Positions 56,370 through 64,000 of a DNA stretch of 64,000 bases are shown here, one piece after another. Origin of the DNA: Sphaerospermopsis sp. SIO1G1 (lineage in GTDB: Bacteria > Cyanobacteriota > Cyanobacteriia > Cyanobacteriales > Nostocaceae); NCBI GenBank assembly GCA_010672785.1, contig JAAHFX010000002.1:124001-188000 (forward strand). Direction: 5' to 3'. The position numbers were made by a program, and so were the translations under genes. Under the pieces are notes generated by a model, which saw only the letters and a list, made by a program, of their open reading frames with translations, did not search any database and was not told the DNA's origin. Every line of letters begins with the position of its first letter. Position 1 is the stretch's first letter.

Positions 56370-59138
56370 TTAAATTCCTTTACCAATTGCACAAAAAGCT
56401 GACCAATAAAAAGGTGATGAAAATAATTTATATTCGCTTCCTTGCTGTTGTGATTCCTGAGCAAAATAATCATCTAATTCATCTTGCCAATCTTCATCAA
56501 GGTTTGATTGATTTAACCATGTTCTGAAATCTGCTATTGTTGAATCTCTTAACCATCTTTGAGCATTTTGCAAAGCTAATACTATATTACTTTGATTTTG
56601 CAACTCCTCATAAAATTTTACCATTAATAAAGCTGTTGCCATAGCACTCACACTCCATAAACTACCAACAACATTGGTAGTACCAGCTAATAAAAAACCA
56701 TTTGGTAAACCAACATATTCATCACTGTCATTAACCTTTGTTATTCCAGTTTCACAAGCAGAAAGGGTAACTAAACGACAACTTTCTAGTTTAAAGTGAG
56801 TGATAATATCAGCTACAGAAAGAATGTCATCAGCTAATTGTAAACCAGAATCTAGTGGAACATCAGAATTGAAATAACTATGACAGAAGAAAAATAAATT
56901 ATTGACTGTTTTCAGATATTCAATATTTTGAATAATTACTGATTCTTTGGCTTGATATTTTTTCAAGATATCACTTTTTTCAAACTGTTGTTTAATTGCT
57001 GCTACTGCACCTAAATCTGTTCCATATAAATCCTCTGTAGGGGTTTGGATAGCAAATAAAGATTGAAAATTATCTCGTTGACGCTGTTGAATTTGTTGTA
57101 AGATTTGTAGACTGGGAACATAACCCACACCTTGGGGAAATAAATCCATTAAATATGAATTGTGTACAGGTAAAGCATGGAGAGGTAAAAGGTGTAAAAA
57201 GCGATGGGGAACTAAAATTAGTTTTTGGCATTGTGATGGTACTAGCTTTAATATTTCTTCTAGATGTAATATTTCTGAAAGTAGTTGTAAATTCTCACCT
57301 AACTTATTTTCCCATTCTGGTTTTTGTCTCTGATATTCATTAACATAATTGTTGGCAAAATCAAATAATTGATCAAAATCCGCTGCTGAAGATTGCCAAA
57401 ATTGAATTTCTTTACCTCCTGGTTGAATCACAAAAGCCAGAATTTTATCAGATGCAAGATACCATTCAATAACTGCTGTTTGTTGATCTACTAGATCATC
57501 TAATAAAGTAAAATCAAAACTAGAACCAATAGGTAGATATTGATCTTGTAAATCTTGGCTTTGTTTTCGTAGCTTTTGTAGATTTTCTCTTAATGAGTTA
57601 GCATCTTCAGCTTTACCAGTTTGTAGTAAATTTTGTCCACTAGCTATGTCATCTCTAAGTTGTTCTAATTCCGTGACAACCTGACTAGGGAAAATATTAT
57701 TTAAGTCACGAGTGAGAATTTCTTCAACTAAATTGCGGGTTTTACTGCGTTCAATATAACTGATAGCTTCCGTTTCTCTCCCCAACCCTAAACAAATTTC
57801 CGCCATCCTTCTATATAACTGATTATATTTCTCAGCTTGTTTGAGTTTACTTTCTTCCCCAGAAATAATTTCCACCCGCAAATCTTCAACGTTAGCAATA
57901 GCTTGAGTAAAGGTGGAATAAGCTAAGTTTAATTGTTGTGAATCTTGGTAAGCAATACCCAAATTTACTAAAGTTTCAGCATTATTTTGAGGAAAATCAG
58001 AGCGGGTATAAACTTCTAAAGCCTGTTCATAAGCAGTGATGGCATTTTCCAGATTCTCTGCTTTATCTCCCTTGATTCTATCACGGTAGGCAGTCGCCAA
58101 ATTATTTTGCGTACTTGCCCAATCTACAGGAAAATCAGTGCGGGTTCTTACTTCTAAAGCCTGTTCATAAGCAGTGATGGCATATTCCAGATTCTCAGCT
58201 ATATCTCCCCTGATTCTATTACGGTGGGCATTCCCCAAATTATTTTGCGTTATTGCCCAATCTGCTGGAAAATCAGTGCGGGTTCTTTCTTCTAATGCCT
58301 GTTCAAAAGCAGTGATGGCATATTCCAGATTTTCAGCTTTATCTCCCCTGATTCTATCAGAGTAGGCATTCCCCAAATTATTTTGCGTGGTTGCCCAATC
58401 TACAGGAAAATCAGTGCGGGTTCTTACTTCTAAAGCCTGTTCATAAGCAGCAATGGCATTTTCCAGATTCTCTGCTTTATCTCCCCTGATTCTATCAGAG
58501 TAGGCAATCGCCAAATTATTTTGTACAGCAGCCCAACTTTCTGGAGAAGTTTGACGGGTAAAAATAGTAGAATATATTTCATAGCCAGTTATACCAATTT
58601 CCATATTATTGGCTTTGTTACCTAAAGGAAATTGCTGAATTAGATTACTAAATTCACCTATAACTCCTGCTAAAAATTGTGCTGTATCTGCTTCTGCTTC
58701 CTCTAGTTTTTCTGTTGCCCAAAACTGTAATAATTGAGCAAAGGTAAGATTGAGTTTATCTGTATTTGCAGCTAATAAAGGGTAAACTGACTCGGGGTTG
58801 CCTTGACTATCTACGGTGGTTTGTAATACTTGTAATAAAAATTGTAAATAAGTTTCTATATCTGCTTCACTCAGGGGGGTTGCTGTTTCTGCGGCATTTT
58901 CATTTAGGGGTATATTTAATGCTTGACTTAGTTGGGATGCTAAACCAATTAACCTATTAGCACGATTTTCTTGTCCTTCCTGGGTAGACATCTGTGCTAC
59001 CCCTACTTCCAGCAATTGCAAAAAGTCAGCATCCAATAATTCGCTGTTAGCTTGTAATATTGCCGGTTCTTCTCCATCTGCACAACTAAGCAGTTGTTGA
59101 ATTAGCTGATAATAAGCCTGTAGGCGTTGTTCATCCAT
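56370..59138 (-). CDS. TPR-CHAT protease-like protein
   Basis: The 922-residue protein (from ATG 59138) has an N-terminal helical region (YYQLIQQLLSCADGEE), four nearly identical 46-residue tetratricopeptide units at about 200-385 (NNLGNAYSDRIRGDKAENLE), further helices (RMAEICLGLGRETEAISYIE) and a C-terminal caspase-like CHAT domain at about 590-922. The CHAT catalytic pair is visible: His753 in FFFCHSYFN and Cys795 in LVTLSACETGI. CHAT proteins are caspase-family proteases and often act in conflict or cell-death systems. A TTG at 59180 preceded by GAGGG is an alternative start adding 14 residues; that region is also conserved in the fossil at 29505. Heads an operon with two unknown genes. 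Confidence 0.88.
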   Translation of the reverse strand: MDEQRLQAYYQLIQQLLSCADGEEPAILQANSELLDADFLQLLEVGVAQMSTQEGQENRANRLIGLASQLSQALNIPLNENAAETATPLSEADIETYLQFLLQVLQTTVDSQGNPESVYPLLAANTDKLNLTFAQLLQFWATEKLEEAEADTAQFLAGVIGEFSNLIQQFPLGNKANNMEIGITGYEIYSTIFTRQTSPESWAAVQNNLAIAYSDRIRGDKAENLENAIAAYEQALEVRTRTDFPVDWATTQNNLGNAYSDRIRGDKAENLEYAITAFEQALEERTRTDFPADWAITQNNLGNAHRNRIRGDIAENLEYAITAYEQALEVRTRTDFPVDWASTQNNLATAYRDRIKGDKAENLENAITAYEQALEVYTRSDFPQNNAETLVNLGIAYQDSQQLNLAYSTFTQAIANVEDLRVEIISGEESKLKQAEKYNQLYRRMAEICLGLGRETEAISYIERSKTRNLVEEILTRDLNNIFPSQVVTELEQLRDDIASGQNLLQTGKAEDANSLRENLQKLRKQSQDLQDQYLPIGSSFDFTLLDDLVDQQTAVIEWYLASDKILAFVIQPGGKEIQFWQSSAADFDQLFDFANNYVNEYQRQKPEWENKLGENLQLLSEILHLEEILKLVPSQCQKLILVPHRFLHLLPLHALPVHNSYLMDLFPQGVGYVPSLQILQQIQQRQRDNFQSLFAIQTPTEDLYGTDLGAVAAIKQQFEKSDILKKYQAKESVIIQNIEYLKTVNNLFFFCHSYFNSDVPLDSGLQLADDILSVADIITHFKLESCRLVTLSACETGITKVNDSDEYVGLPNGFLLAGTTNVVGSLWSVSAMATALLMVKFYEELQNQSNIVLALQNAQRWLRDSTIADFRTWLNQSNLDEDWQDELDDYFAQESQQQGSEYKLFSSPFYWSAFCAIGKGI
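57985..58537 (-). repeat. Four 138-bp TPR-coding tandem units
   Basis: Units of 46 codons (NNLxxAYxDRIRGDKAENLE then YAITAYEQALEVRTRTDFP) repeat four times with high DNA identity; the consensus DNA runs CCTGTTCATAAGCAGTGATG. Near identity at silent positions implies recent duplication or gene conversion. Confidence 0.85.
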
Positions 59139-59214
59139 AAATTCAGGGTTGGTGAGGGTAGCATTTAGATGATGCTTCAATGGTATTTTCCCTCATTTCG
59201 GATATTTAGTTCAC

Positions 59215-59335
59215 ATATCCAATTCCAATTATCCAGGGAATAAATTAATAGTTTGATAGTTGAAGTTTACAGATTTCAATACCCAGGGAATCAATTCCCT
59301 GTCTGATAGCTGAAGTCGGTTAAAACCGACTATTA
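59215..59335 (-). repeat. Inverted copy of the 27958/29304 repeat
   Basis: Read on the minus strand it has AGTCGGTTTTAACCGACTTC, CAGGGAATTGATTCCCTG, GAAATCTGTAAACTTCAAC and GGGAATAAATT pieces matching 29380-29510. It lies between the CHAT leader and the DUF2281 gene. Confidence 0.75.
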
Positions 59336-59426
59336 TTTTGGTTTAATAAATTTTGAATGCCCCAAGTGAGAATATCAAGATATATAATCAAATTAATTAT
59401 CTTATGTTGCCATCAGAGTATTAACC

Positions 59427-59657
59427 GTGATTAACATAGAAACAATAGTTAATGAATTAGAATCAGTTCCTGAAGATTTATTAATAGAGATACTGGATTT
59501 CATTCGTACTGTTAAAAGTCAGAATGTGAATCAAAACATCCAATTATCAGAAACAACAACCCAACGTATTCCAGGTTTACATCAAGGAGAAATCTGGATT
59601 AGTGATGACTTTAATGATCCTTTACCTGATGAATTTTGGTTAGGAGATGATGAATGA
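59427..59657 (+). CDS. DUF2281-type antitoxin (VapB-like)
   Basis: The 76-residue protein has the family N-terminus ETIVNELESVPEDLLIEILD followed by FIRTVKSQ, then an acidic C-terminus with DDFNDPLPDEFW that usually wraps the toxin. ATG overlap with the next gene (ATGA at 59654) shows coupling. The partner PIN toxin gene is truncated, so this antitoxin may be stranded. Confidence 0.82.
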   Translation: MINIETIVNELESVPEDLLIEILDFIRTVKSQNVNQNIQLSETTTQRIPGLHQGEIWISDDFNDPLPDEFWLGDDE

Positions 59658-59896
59658 ATATTTTAATTGATACTCATGTTTTTATTTGGTGGACAGGTGA
59701 TACATCCAAACTTTCAGAAAGAGTTGTCAATTTATTAAATGATAGTAATAATCAAATGTATTTGAGTTTGATTAGTATTTGGGAAATGCAGATAAAATTG
59801 TCATTAGGTAAACTCAAAATCAAGAGAGAATTATCTGAATTAGTAGAAGCAGAAATTAAGGTTAACAGTAGCGATAGTTTACTGACTTTTCATTAA
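59654..59896 (+). pseudogene. Truncated PIN toxin (VapC-like)
   Basis: MNILIDTHVFIWWTGD (catalytic Asp), SLISIWEMQIKLSLGKLKI (Glu) and IKRELSELVEAEIKV are normal PIN features. The frame then ends at ...SSDSLLTFH, about 80 residues, whereas intact members have about 125-130 and further acidic residues (the DPFDR segment). The end falls right where the controller-operator DNA of the restriction system begins (59897), so insertion of that system is the likely cause. Probably inactive. Confidence 0.75.
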
Positions 59897-59930
59897 TGTG
59901 ACACATAGTCCGTAGACTGATAGTCCATAT
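59897..59930 (+). promoter_or_regulatory. C-protein double operator (C-boxes) upstream of the controller gene
   Basis: Two 11-bp sites of form GAC-N5-GTC at 59900-59910 (GACACATAGTC) and 59915-59925 (GACTGATAGTC) are 15 bases centre to centre, with CCGT between. The sequence, including the flanking TGTGAC and ATAGTCCGT, closely resembles C-box operators of C.AhdI/C.Esp1396I-type systems. The distal site should activate and the proximal repress the C-R promoter. Confidence 0.75.
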
Positions 59931-59947
59931 GACTAGAAAATTGGCCT

Positions 59948-60196
59948 ATGGATAAATCAAAACAAAAGATTCTCAATGCTTTAGGTTATCTAGTCAGACA
60001 ACAGAGAACAGAGTTAGGAATTTCCCAAGAAGAGTTAGGACTACGTGCTAACTTAGACCGCACATACATATCTGGTGTGGAACGTGGAGTCAGAAACCCT
60101 TCTTTAACTGCGCTTGTTAATATTGCATATGGCTTAGGTATTAGTGTTGCCACTCTTTTAACAAACTTAGAAATCGAAGTGGATAACATAAAATGA
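59948..60196 (+). CDS. Restriction-modification controller (C) protein
   Basis: The 82-residue XRE-type protein has NALGYLVRQQRTELGISQEE, LGLRANLDRTYISGVERGVR and NPSLTALVNIAYGLGISVAT, matching known C proteins (SQEEL, RTYISxIERGxRNP). It should dimerise and bind the C-boxes at 59897. The start lies 17 bases past the operator with no strong ribosome-binding site, typical of leaderless C genes. Its stop overlaps the next gene's ATG (ATGA at 60193), so C and R are coupled. Confidence 0.9.
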   Translation: MDKSKQKILNALGYLVRQQRTELGISQEELGLRANLDRTYISGVERGVRNPSLTALVNIAYGLGISVATLLTNLEIEVDNIK

Positions 60197-60924
60197 CTCA
60201 AGAAGATTTGATCAGGACAATTAAAAATGAATTAAAAAATGCTAAACTACAATCCAAAGTGTTTGAACTACTATCAGATAGAAAATGGCATTGTCGTACA
60301 CATGAAGGAAACAAAATTGCATCAAAACAATATGCAGGTAGCGGAGGAATAAAAGGATTAAAACGTGGAAATAAAAGTCGTTCTGGTCTTGTAATTGAAA
60401 CGAAAATAGAATATTGTGAGGTTTGTCTAGAGAAAACATATTGGGATAGATGGACAGGAGAAAGACAAGCAGCAAATGCTCCTACTAATATTCCTAATCA
60501 ATTAGTTAAAAAAATTCTGCAAGTTTATTCATATACAGATGTCATAGAACAGAGAAAAAGAGAAAAACATGAATTAGTGATAGACCATAGATTTCCGATG
60601 GAACGTTGGGGAAAAATTGAAACTCCCCATTTATCATCTATGAGTGAAGAAGAAATTAGAAAAAAGTTTCAATTACTTAAAAAAGATGCTTCTGGAAATC
60701 ATAATCTTTTAAAATCAAGAAGTTGTGAACGTTGCATCAAAACAGGAAAAAGAGGTACACCCTTTGGAATTAGATTTTGGTATCAAGGTGGAGAAGATTG
60801 GCCTTCTCAATATCAAAAGGGTGATGAAGCTGAAAAAGGTTGTATTGGTTGTGGTTGGTATGATTTTGAAAAGTGGCGGAATGCACTTAATCAGAAACTC
60901 TCTCAAATTGATGATGCAGTTTAG
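60193..60924 (+). CDS. Type II restriction endonuclease, HNH/zinc-rich candidate
   Basis: The 243-residue protein has a winged-helix-like N-terminus (KVFELLSDRKWHCRTHEGNK, KQYAGSGGIKGLKRG), then EYCEVCLEKTYWDRW (CxxC), KHELVIDHRFPMERW (D-H of an HNH-like beta-beta-alpha-metal site), NHNLLKSRSCERCIKTGKRG (N, second CxxC) and CIGCGWYDFEKWRN (third CxxC). The layout fits HNH-type restriction enzymes with zinc ribbons. Context, C gene upstream and m5C methyltransferase downstream, makes it the R component. Specificity cannot be deduced. Confidence 0.82.
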   Translation: MTQEDLIRTIKNELKNAKLQSKVFELLSDRKWHCRTHEGNKIASKQYAGSGGIKGLKRGNKSRSGLVIETKIEYCEVCLEKTYWDRWTGERQAANAPTNIPNQLVKKILQVYSYTDVIEQRKREKHELVIDHRFPMERWGKIETPHLSSMSEEEIRKKFQLLKKDASGNHNLLKSRSCERCIKTGKRGTPFGIRFWYQGGEDWPSQYQKGDEAEKGCIGCGWYDFEKWRNALNQKLSQIDDAV

Positions 60925-60939
60925 CTAAATGTTATTGAG

Positions 60940-62085
60940 TTAATAATCTTGGTTTAAGAAAATCTCATTTAAGTAAGGAATTAACCCATAACCAATACAT
61001 TCTGCTAATCTTGGTGGAACAGCATTACCAATTTGCCACATAGCTTTTTTCATAGTCCCTTCAAAAATAAATGAATCAGGAAATGTTTGTAATCTGGCCA
61101 TTTCTCTGGCAGAAATTACACGGTTTAAATAAGGATGAATGTGTGTACCACCATGATTTTCTTTTACAGTCATACTGGGTTTACCAGGATATTGTCTTTT
61201 GAAAGCATCAGCATATTTTTTATATAAAGAACCACCAGGTGGAACTTGGGCTAAACGTTCCATATATTCTTGAGAATGTTTAGTCCATTGATGATTAATT
61301 TCTGGGATTGGTGTATATGCTGGTAAATCAGAAATTGCTGACTCAATAGGTTTGTATTTCTCCTGACTTAATTGTGCTTGAGGATAGGGATTTGGCATTG
61401 CAAATCTATTAGCAATAAAAATCGCTCTTGGTCTAATTTGTGGTACTCCATAATCAGCAGATTCTAGAATTGCTACAGAAATATAAGGATAACCAATTGA
61501 CTCAAAAGCTTCAATAATTGCTTGTTTTACATTTCCTTTTTGAATTGTTAAAATACCTGGTACGTTTTCCATGACTACATACCAAGGACGTATTTCAGAA
61601 ACAACTCGCACAAATTCATAAAATAGCCTATTTCTAGGATCATTTGAATCACGTTTACCTGCTACTGAAAATCCTTGACATGGTGGTCCACCCACAACTA
61701 CATTCATTTCTGGTGAACCAATTTCTTGTAGCCAATTGTGTGCAGAAAATTCTTGAATATCTCCACAAAAATGATCACATTCTGGGAAATTTCTAATGTG
61801 TGTAGCTGAAGCAATGGGACTAATTTCTAAACTAGCTACTGGTGTAAAACCTGCTTGTGAAAAACCTTGGGTTATTCCTCCCGCACCACAAAACAAATCT
61901 ACAAAAGTATATTTAGATAATGGTTTGGTTGGGGAATTAATATCAACAAATATCTTATATGGATCAGAATTATCCTGATCTAATTCTCTTTTAATACGTT
62001 CATAGCGCCCCAGTTTAGGTTTCTTTTGCGGTTTAATAGGATGTTTACCCTCATCAGGTAAAAAAGAAAGCTGTTTTCCTTGCAT
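60940..62085 (-). CDS. DNA (cytosine-5-)-methyltransferase of the R-M system
   Basis: The 381-residue enzyme has motif I TFVDLFCGAGGITQGFSQAG, IV VVGGPPCQGFSVAGKRDSND (catalytic Cys), VI VVMENVPGIL, VIII PQIRPRAIFIANR, IX ARLQTFPDSFIF and X MWQIGNAVPPRL. It is convergent with the endonuclease gene, 15 bases apart end to end. It protects the endonuclease's recognition site. A 70-residue N-terminal extension (GKQLSFLPDEGKHPIKPQKK) precedes motif I. Its promoter carries a single C-box at 62115. It is distinct from the m5C enzyme at 3190. Confidence 0.95.
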   Translation of the reverse strand: MQGKQLSFLPDEGKHPIKPQKKPKLGRYERIKRELDQDNSDPYKIFVDINSPTKPLSKYTFVDLFCGAGGITQGFSQAGFTPVASLEISPIASATHIRNFPECDHFCGDIQEFSAHNWLQEIGSPEMNVVVGGPPCQGFSVAGKRDSNDPRNRLFYEFVRVVSEIRPWYVVMENVPGILTIQKGNVKQAIIEAFESIGYPYISVAILESADYGVPQIRPRAIFIANRFAMPNPYPQAQLSQEKYKPIESAISDLPAYTPIPEINHQWTKHSQEYMERLAQVPPGGSLYKKYADAFKRQYPGKPSMTVKENHGGTHIHPYLNRVISAREMARLQTFPDSFIFEGTMKKAMWQIGNAVPPRLAECIGYGLIPYLNEIFLNQDY

Positions 62086-62114
62086 TCAATTATTTATATA
62101 GAGATGGATTTGTA

Positions 62115-62132
62115 TGTGACATATAGTCTACA
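62115..62132 (-). promoter_or_regulatory. Single C-box in the methyltransferase promoter
   Basis: GACATATAGTC at 62118-62128 with TGTGAC flank matches the 11-bp GAC-N5-GTC operator half of 59900-59910. It is 33 bases upstream of the methyltransferase ATG (62085), with a TATATA stretch at 62095-62100 between as a likely -10. A single operator at this place would let the C protein repress methyltransferase expression, as in Esp1396I. Confidence 0.7.
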
Positions 62133-62233
62133 ATAAAATTAGGATATCAAAATCAGAAGTATGACTACTAAAATAAATCATGTAACCGCCACCTAAACAA
62201 GCGGTGATAGGAGATAACGAAGTAAATAAAATT

Positions 62234-63241
62234 ATGGGTAAGCAGCGCGTTTTGTCGGGAGTTCAACCAACTGGTAACTTACACTTGGGTAATTACTTGG
62301 GTGCTATTCGTAACTGGGTAGAAATTCAAGACCAGTATGAAAATTTCTTTTGTGTGGTAGACCTACACGCTATTACAGTACCACACAACCCCGCCACTCT
62401 AGCGGCTGATACTTATACCATCGCTGCTTTATATTTAGCTTGTGGCATTGATTTACAACACTCTAACATTTTTGTTCAGTCTCACGTTTCTGCACACAGT
62501 GAACTCTCTTGGTTGTTAAACTGCATTACTCCTTTAAATTGGTTACAGGATATGATTCAGTTTAAGGAGAAGGCTGTTAAACAGGGTGAAAATGTCGGCG
62601 CAGGTTTATTGACTTATCCGGTGTTGATGGCTGCGGATATTTTACTTTATCAAGCGGATAAAGTTCCTGTTGGTGAGGATCAAAAACAGCATTTAGAATT
62701 AACTAGGGATATTGTTAACCGATTTAATCATCAATTCGCTAAGAAAAAACCTGTGTTAAAATTACCAGATCCTTTAATTAGGAAAGATGGTGCAAGGGTA
62801 ATGAGTTTAACCGATGGAACAAAGAAAATGTCAAAATCTGATCCATCGGAGTTAAGCAGAATTAATGTTTTAGATCCACCAGATCAAATTGCTAATAAAA
62901 TCAAACGTTGTAAAACCGATCCTGTGCGTGGTTTAACCTTTGATGATCCAGAACGTCCTGAATGTAATAACCTATTAACCCTGTATATGCTGCTGTCTGG
63001 TCAAACCAAAGAAGCGGTAGCGGCTGAATGTGCGGATATGGGTTGGGGTCAATTTAAGCCTTTATTGACAGAAACGGCAATTAGTGCTTTACAACCAATT
63101 CAGGATAAGTATAAAGAGGTAATGGAAGAGAAAGGTTATTTAGAGTCAGTGTTAAAAGATGGTCAGGAAAAAGCGGAGGCGATCGCCAATCAAACCTTAG
63201 CAGATGTAAAATCAGCGTTAGGATACACACTACCATCATAA
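62234..63241 (+). CDS. trpS: Tryptophanyl-tRNA synthetase
   Basis: TrpS charges tRNA-Trp. The 335-residue class I enzyme has RVLSGVQPTGNLHLGNYLGA (HIGH-like HLGN), CVVDLHAITVPHNP, VPVGEDQKQHLELTRDIVNR and GTKKMSKSDPSELSRI (KMSKS). The frame opens at 62204, but the ATG at 62234 (MGKQRVLSG) is the family start. Single gene; VTE3-type methyltransferase follows in the same direction. Confidence 0.96.
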   Translation: MGKQRVLSGVQPTGNLHLGNYLGAIRNWVEIQDQYENFFCVVDLHAITVPHNPATLAADTYTIAALYLACGIDLQHSNIFVQSHVSAHSELSWLLNCITPLNWLQDMIQFKEKAVKQGENVGAGLLTYPVLMAADILLYQADKVPVGEDQKQHLELTRDIVNRFNHQFAKKKPVLKLPDPLIRKDGARVMSLTDGTKKMSKSDPSELSRINVLDPPDQIANKIKRCKTDPVRGLTFDDPERPECNNLLTLYMLLSGQTKEAVAAECADMGWGQFKPLLTETAISALQPIQDKYKEVMEEKGYLESVLKDGQEKAEAIANQTLADVKSALGYTLPS

Positions 63242-63337
63242 CTTTTCCCGCAGACATCCTCGACTAATTTGAGCAGTCGGGGATCTGAAAATGTTTTAAA
63301 TTAAAAATACAGCAATATATACCACAGTTTAATTTCA

Positions 63338-64000
63338 ATGTACATTTACTACGCTTTGGGCTTATTAGCTCTGTTATTAGTTATCGGTTTCACAATTTAT
63401 CTCATCACTGCCCGTAGCTATGAATCCTCTGATACAGTTGCCACCTCCTACGATGAATGGACTCAAGACGGTATCCTAGAATTTTACTGGGGTGAACATA
63501 TCCACCTGGGACACTATGGTTCACCACCACACAGTAAAGACTTTTTGACAGCTAAGTCTGACTTTGTACACGAAATGGTCAAATGGGGTGGTTTAGACAA
63601 ATTACCCGCCAAAACAACCGTTTTAGACGTAGGTTGTGGCATTGGTGGTAGTAGCCGTATCCTAGCTAAAGATTATGGATTTGAAGTGACAGGAATTACC
63701 ATTAGTCCCAAACAAGTCCAACGAGCAACAGAATTAACACCAGAACAAGTAAGTGCTAAATTCCAAGTAGATGATGCCTTAGCACTATCTTTCCCCGATA
63801 ATAGTTTTGATGTAGTTTGGTCAATTGAAGCTGGGCCACACATGGCAGATAAAGCTAAATATGCTGCCGAAATGATGCGAGTATTAAAACCTGGAGGTCT
63901 TTTAGTTGTAGCAGATTGGAATCAGCGAGATGATCGGGTTGTTCCTCTCAACTTTTGGGAAAAACCAGTCATGCGTCAACTTTTAGACCAGTGGTCACAT
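63338..64000 (+). CDS. MPBQ/MSBQ methyltransferase, right end cut by the window
   Basis: The frame is open from ATG 63338 to the edge (221 codons). It closely matches the Synechocystis Sll0418 (VTE3) type enzyme that methylates the quinol ring in plastoquinone and tocopherol synthesis. An N-terminal membrane span (YALGLLALLLVIGFTIYLI) precedes TSYDEWTQDGILEFYWGEHI, and then SAM motif I TVLDVGCGIGGSSRILAKDY, VVWSIEAGPHMADKA and VLKPGGLLVVADWNQRDDR. It follows trpS by 96 bases. Confidence 0.9.
   Translation, partial: MYIYYALGLLALLLVIGFTIYLITARSYESSDTVATSYDEWTQDGILEFYWGEHIHLGHYGSPPHSKDFLTAKSDFVHEMVKWGGLDKLPAKTTVLDVGCGIGGSSRILAKDYGFEVTGITISPKQVQRATELTPEQVSAKFQVDDALALSFPDNSFDVVWSIEAGPHMADKAKYAAEMMRVLKPGGLLVVADWNQRDDRVVPLNFWEKPVMRQLLDQWSH

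Overview
The window is a stretch of cyanobacterial chromosome, most likely from a filamentous heterocystous member of the Nostocales (Anabaena/Dolichospermum/Aphanizomenon-like). The evidence is low GC with TTA/AAA-rich codon use, frequent HIP1 octamers (GCGATCGC), long runs of 7-bp short tandem repeats (AGTTATC/AGTTGTC type) between genes, the cyanobacterial/plastid genes ycf46, ycf35 and ycf34, sulfolipid genes sqdB/sqdX, a GAF-GAF-PAS adenylate cyclase of the Anabaena CyaB type, and an MPBQ/MSBQ methyltransferase at the right edge. The genus is an inference. I saw no rRNA, tRNA or CRISPR array.

Layout. 0-5 kb: two FHA-domain genes (the first cut by the window edge), endonuclease V, a prohibitin and a solitary m5C methyltransferase. 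4.6-11.9 kb: a minus-strand envelope cluster, bamA/omp85 - lpxC - fabZ - lpxA - lpxB, covering outer-membrane assembly and the first steps of lipid A. 12-19 kb: purC, a small conserved protein, cyaB, and sqdB-sqdX for sulfoquinovosyl lipid. 20-25 kb: a small RHH/zinc-like gene, ycf46 and ycf35 on the plus strand ending in a clear terminator, then xdhC with a mocA-like cofactor gene. 25-29.3 kb: mnmE, a UPF0175/PIN toxin-antitoxin pair and an Rpn-like nuclease bracketed by copies of a dispersed repeat. 29.7-32.7 kb: two genes of clearly higher GC and CTG-rich codon use, sharing an N-terminal domain. 33-43.6 kb: mostly housekeeping (purT, lepB, dihydroorotase-like, tsaE, yvcK, ruvC, a CBS protein). 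44-47 kb: an ankyrin/SagB-like/unknown cluster convergent with a hydrogenase maturation protease. 48-54 kb: a broken Phd-type antitoxin, Uma2, ddl, tsaB, ycf34, a CCA-type nucleotidyltransferase, an SRPBCC protein and an orphan HTH antitoxin.

54.5-62.1 kb is the most accessory part and reads as a small defence island. It holds (i) a minus-strand operon of a TPR-CHAT protease-like protein, a small partly disordered protein and a coiled-coil protein with a C-terminal membrane hairpin, the last split by a single in-frame TAA; (ii) a DUF2281 antitoxin with a truncated PIN toxin; and (iii) a complete type II restriction-modification system: a controller (C) gene, an HNH/zinc-rich endonuclease candidate and a convergent m5C methyltransferase. 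Matching GAC-N5-GTC operators lie before the C gene (double) and before the methyltransferase gene (single), the wiring known for Esp1396I-type systems. trpS and the quinone methyltransferase follow.

Mobile and repeat DNA shapes many genes. A MITE-like family with GGACTTACGCA-type ends occurs many times, supplying the last 23 codons of a lipoprotein and the stop codon of an FHA gene. A purine-rich dispersed repeat sits in frame inside mnmE. A fossil of the CHAT gene's 5' end lies 30 kb away in inverted orientation. Short tandem repeats reach within a few bases of several start codons.
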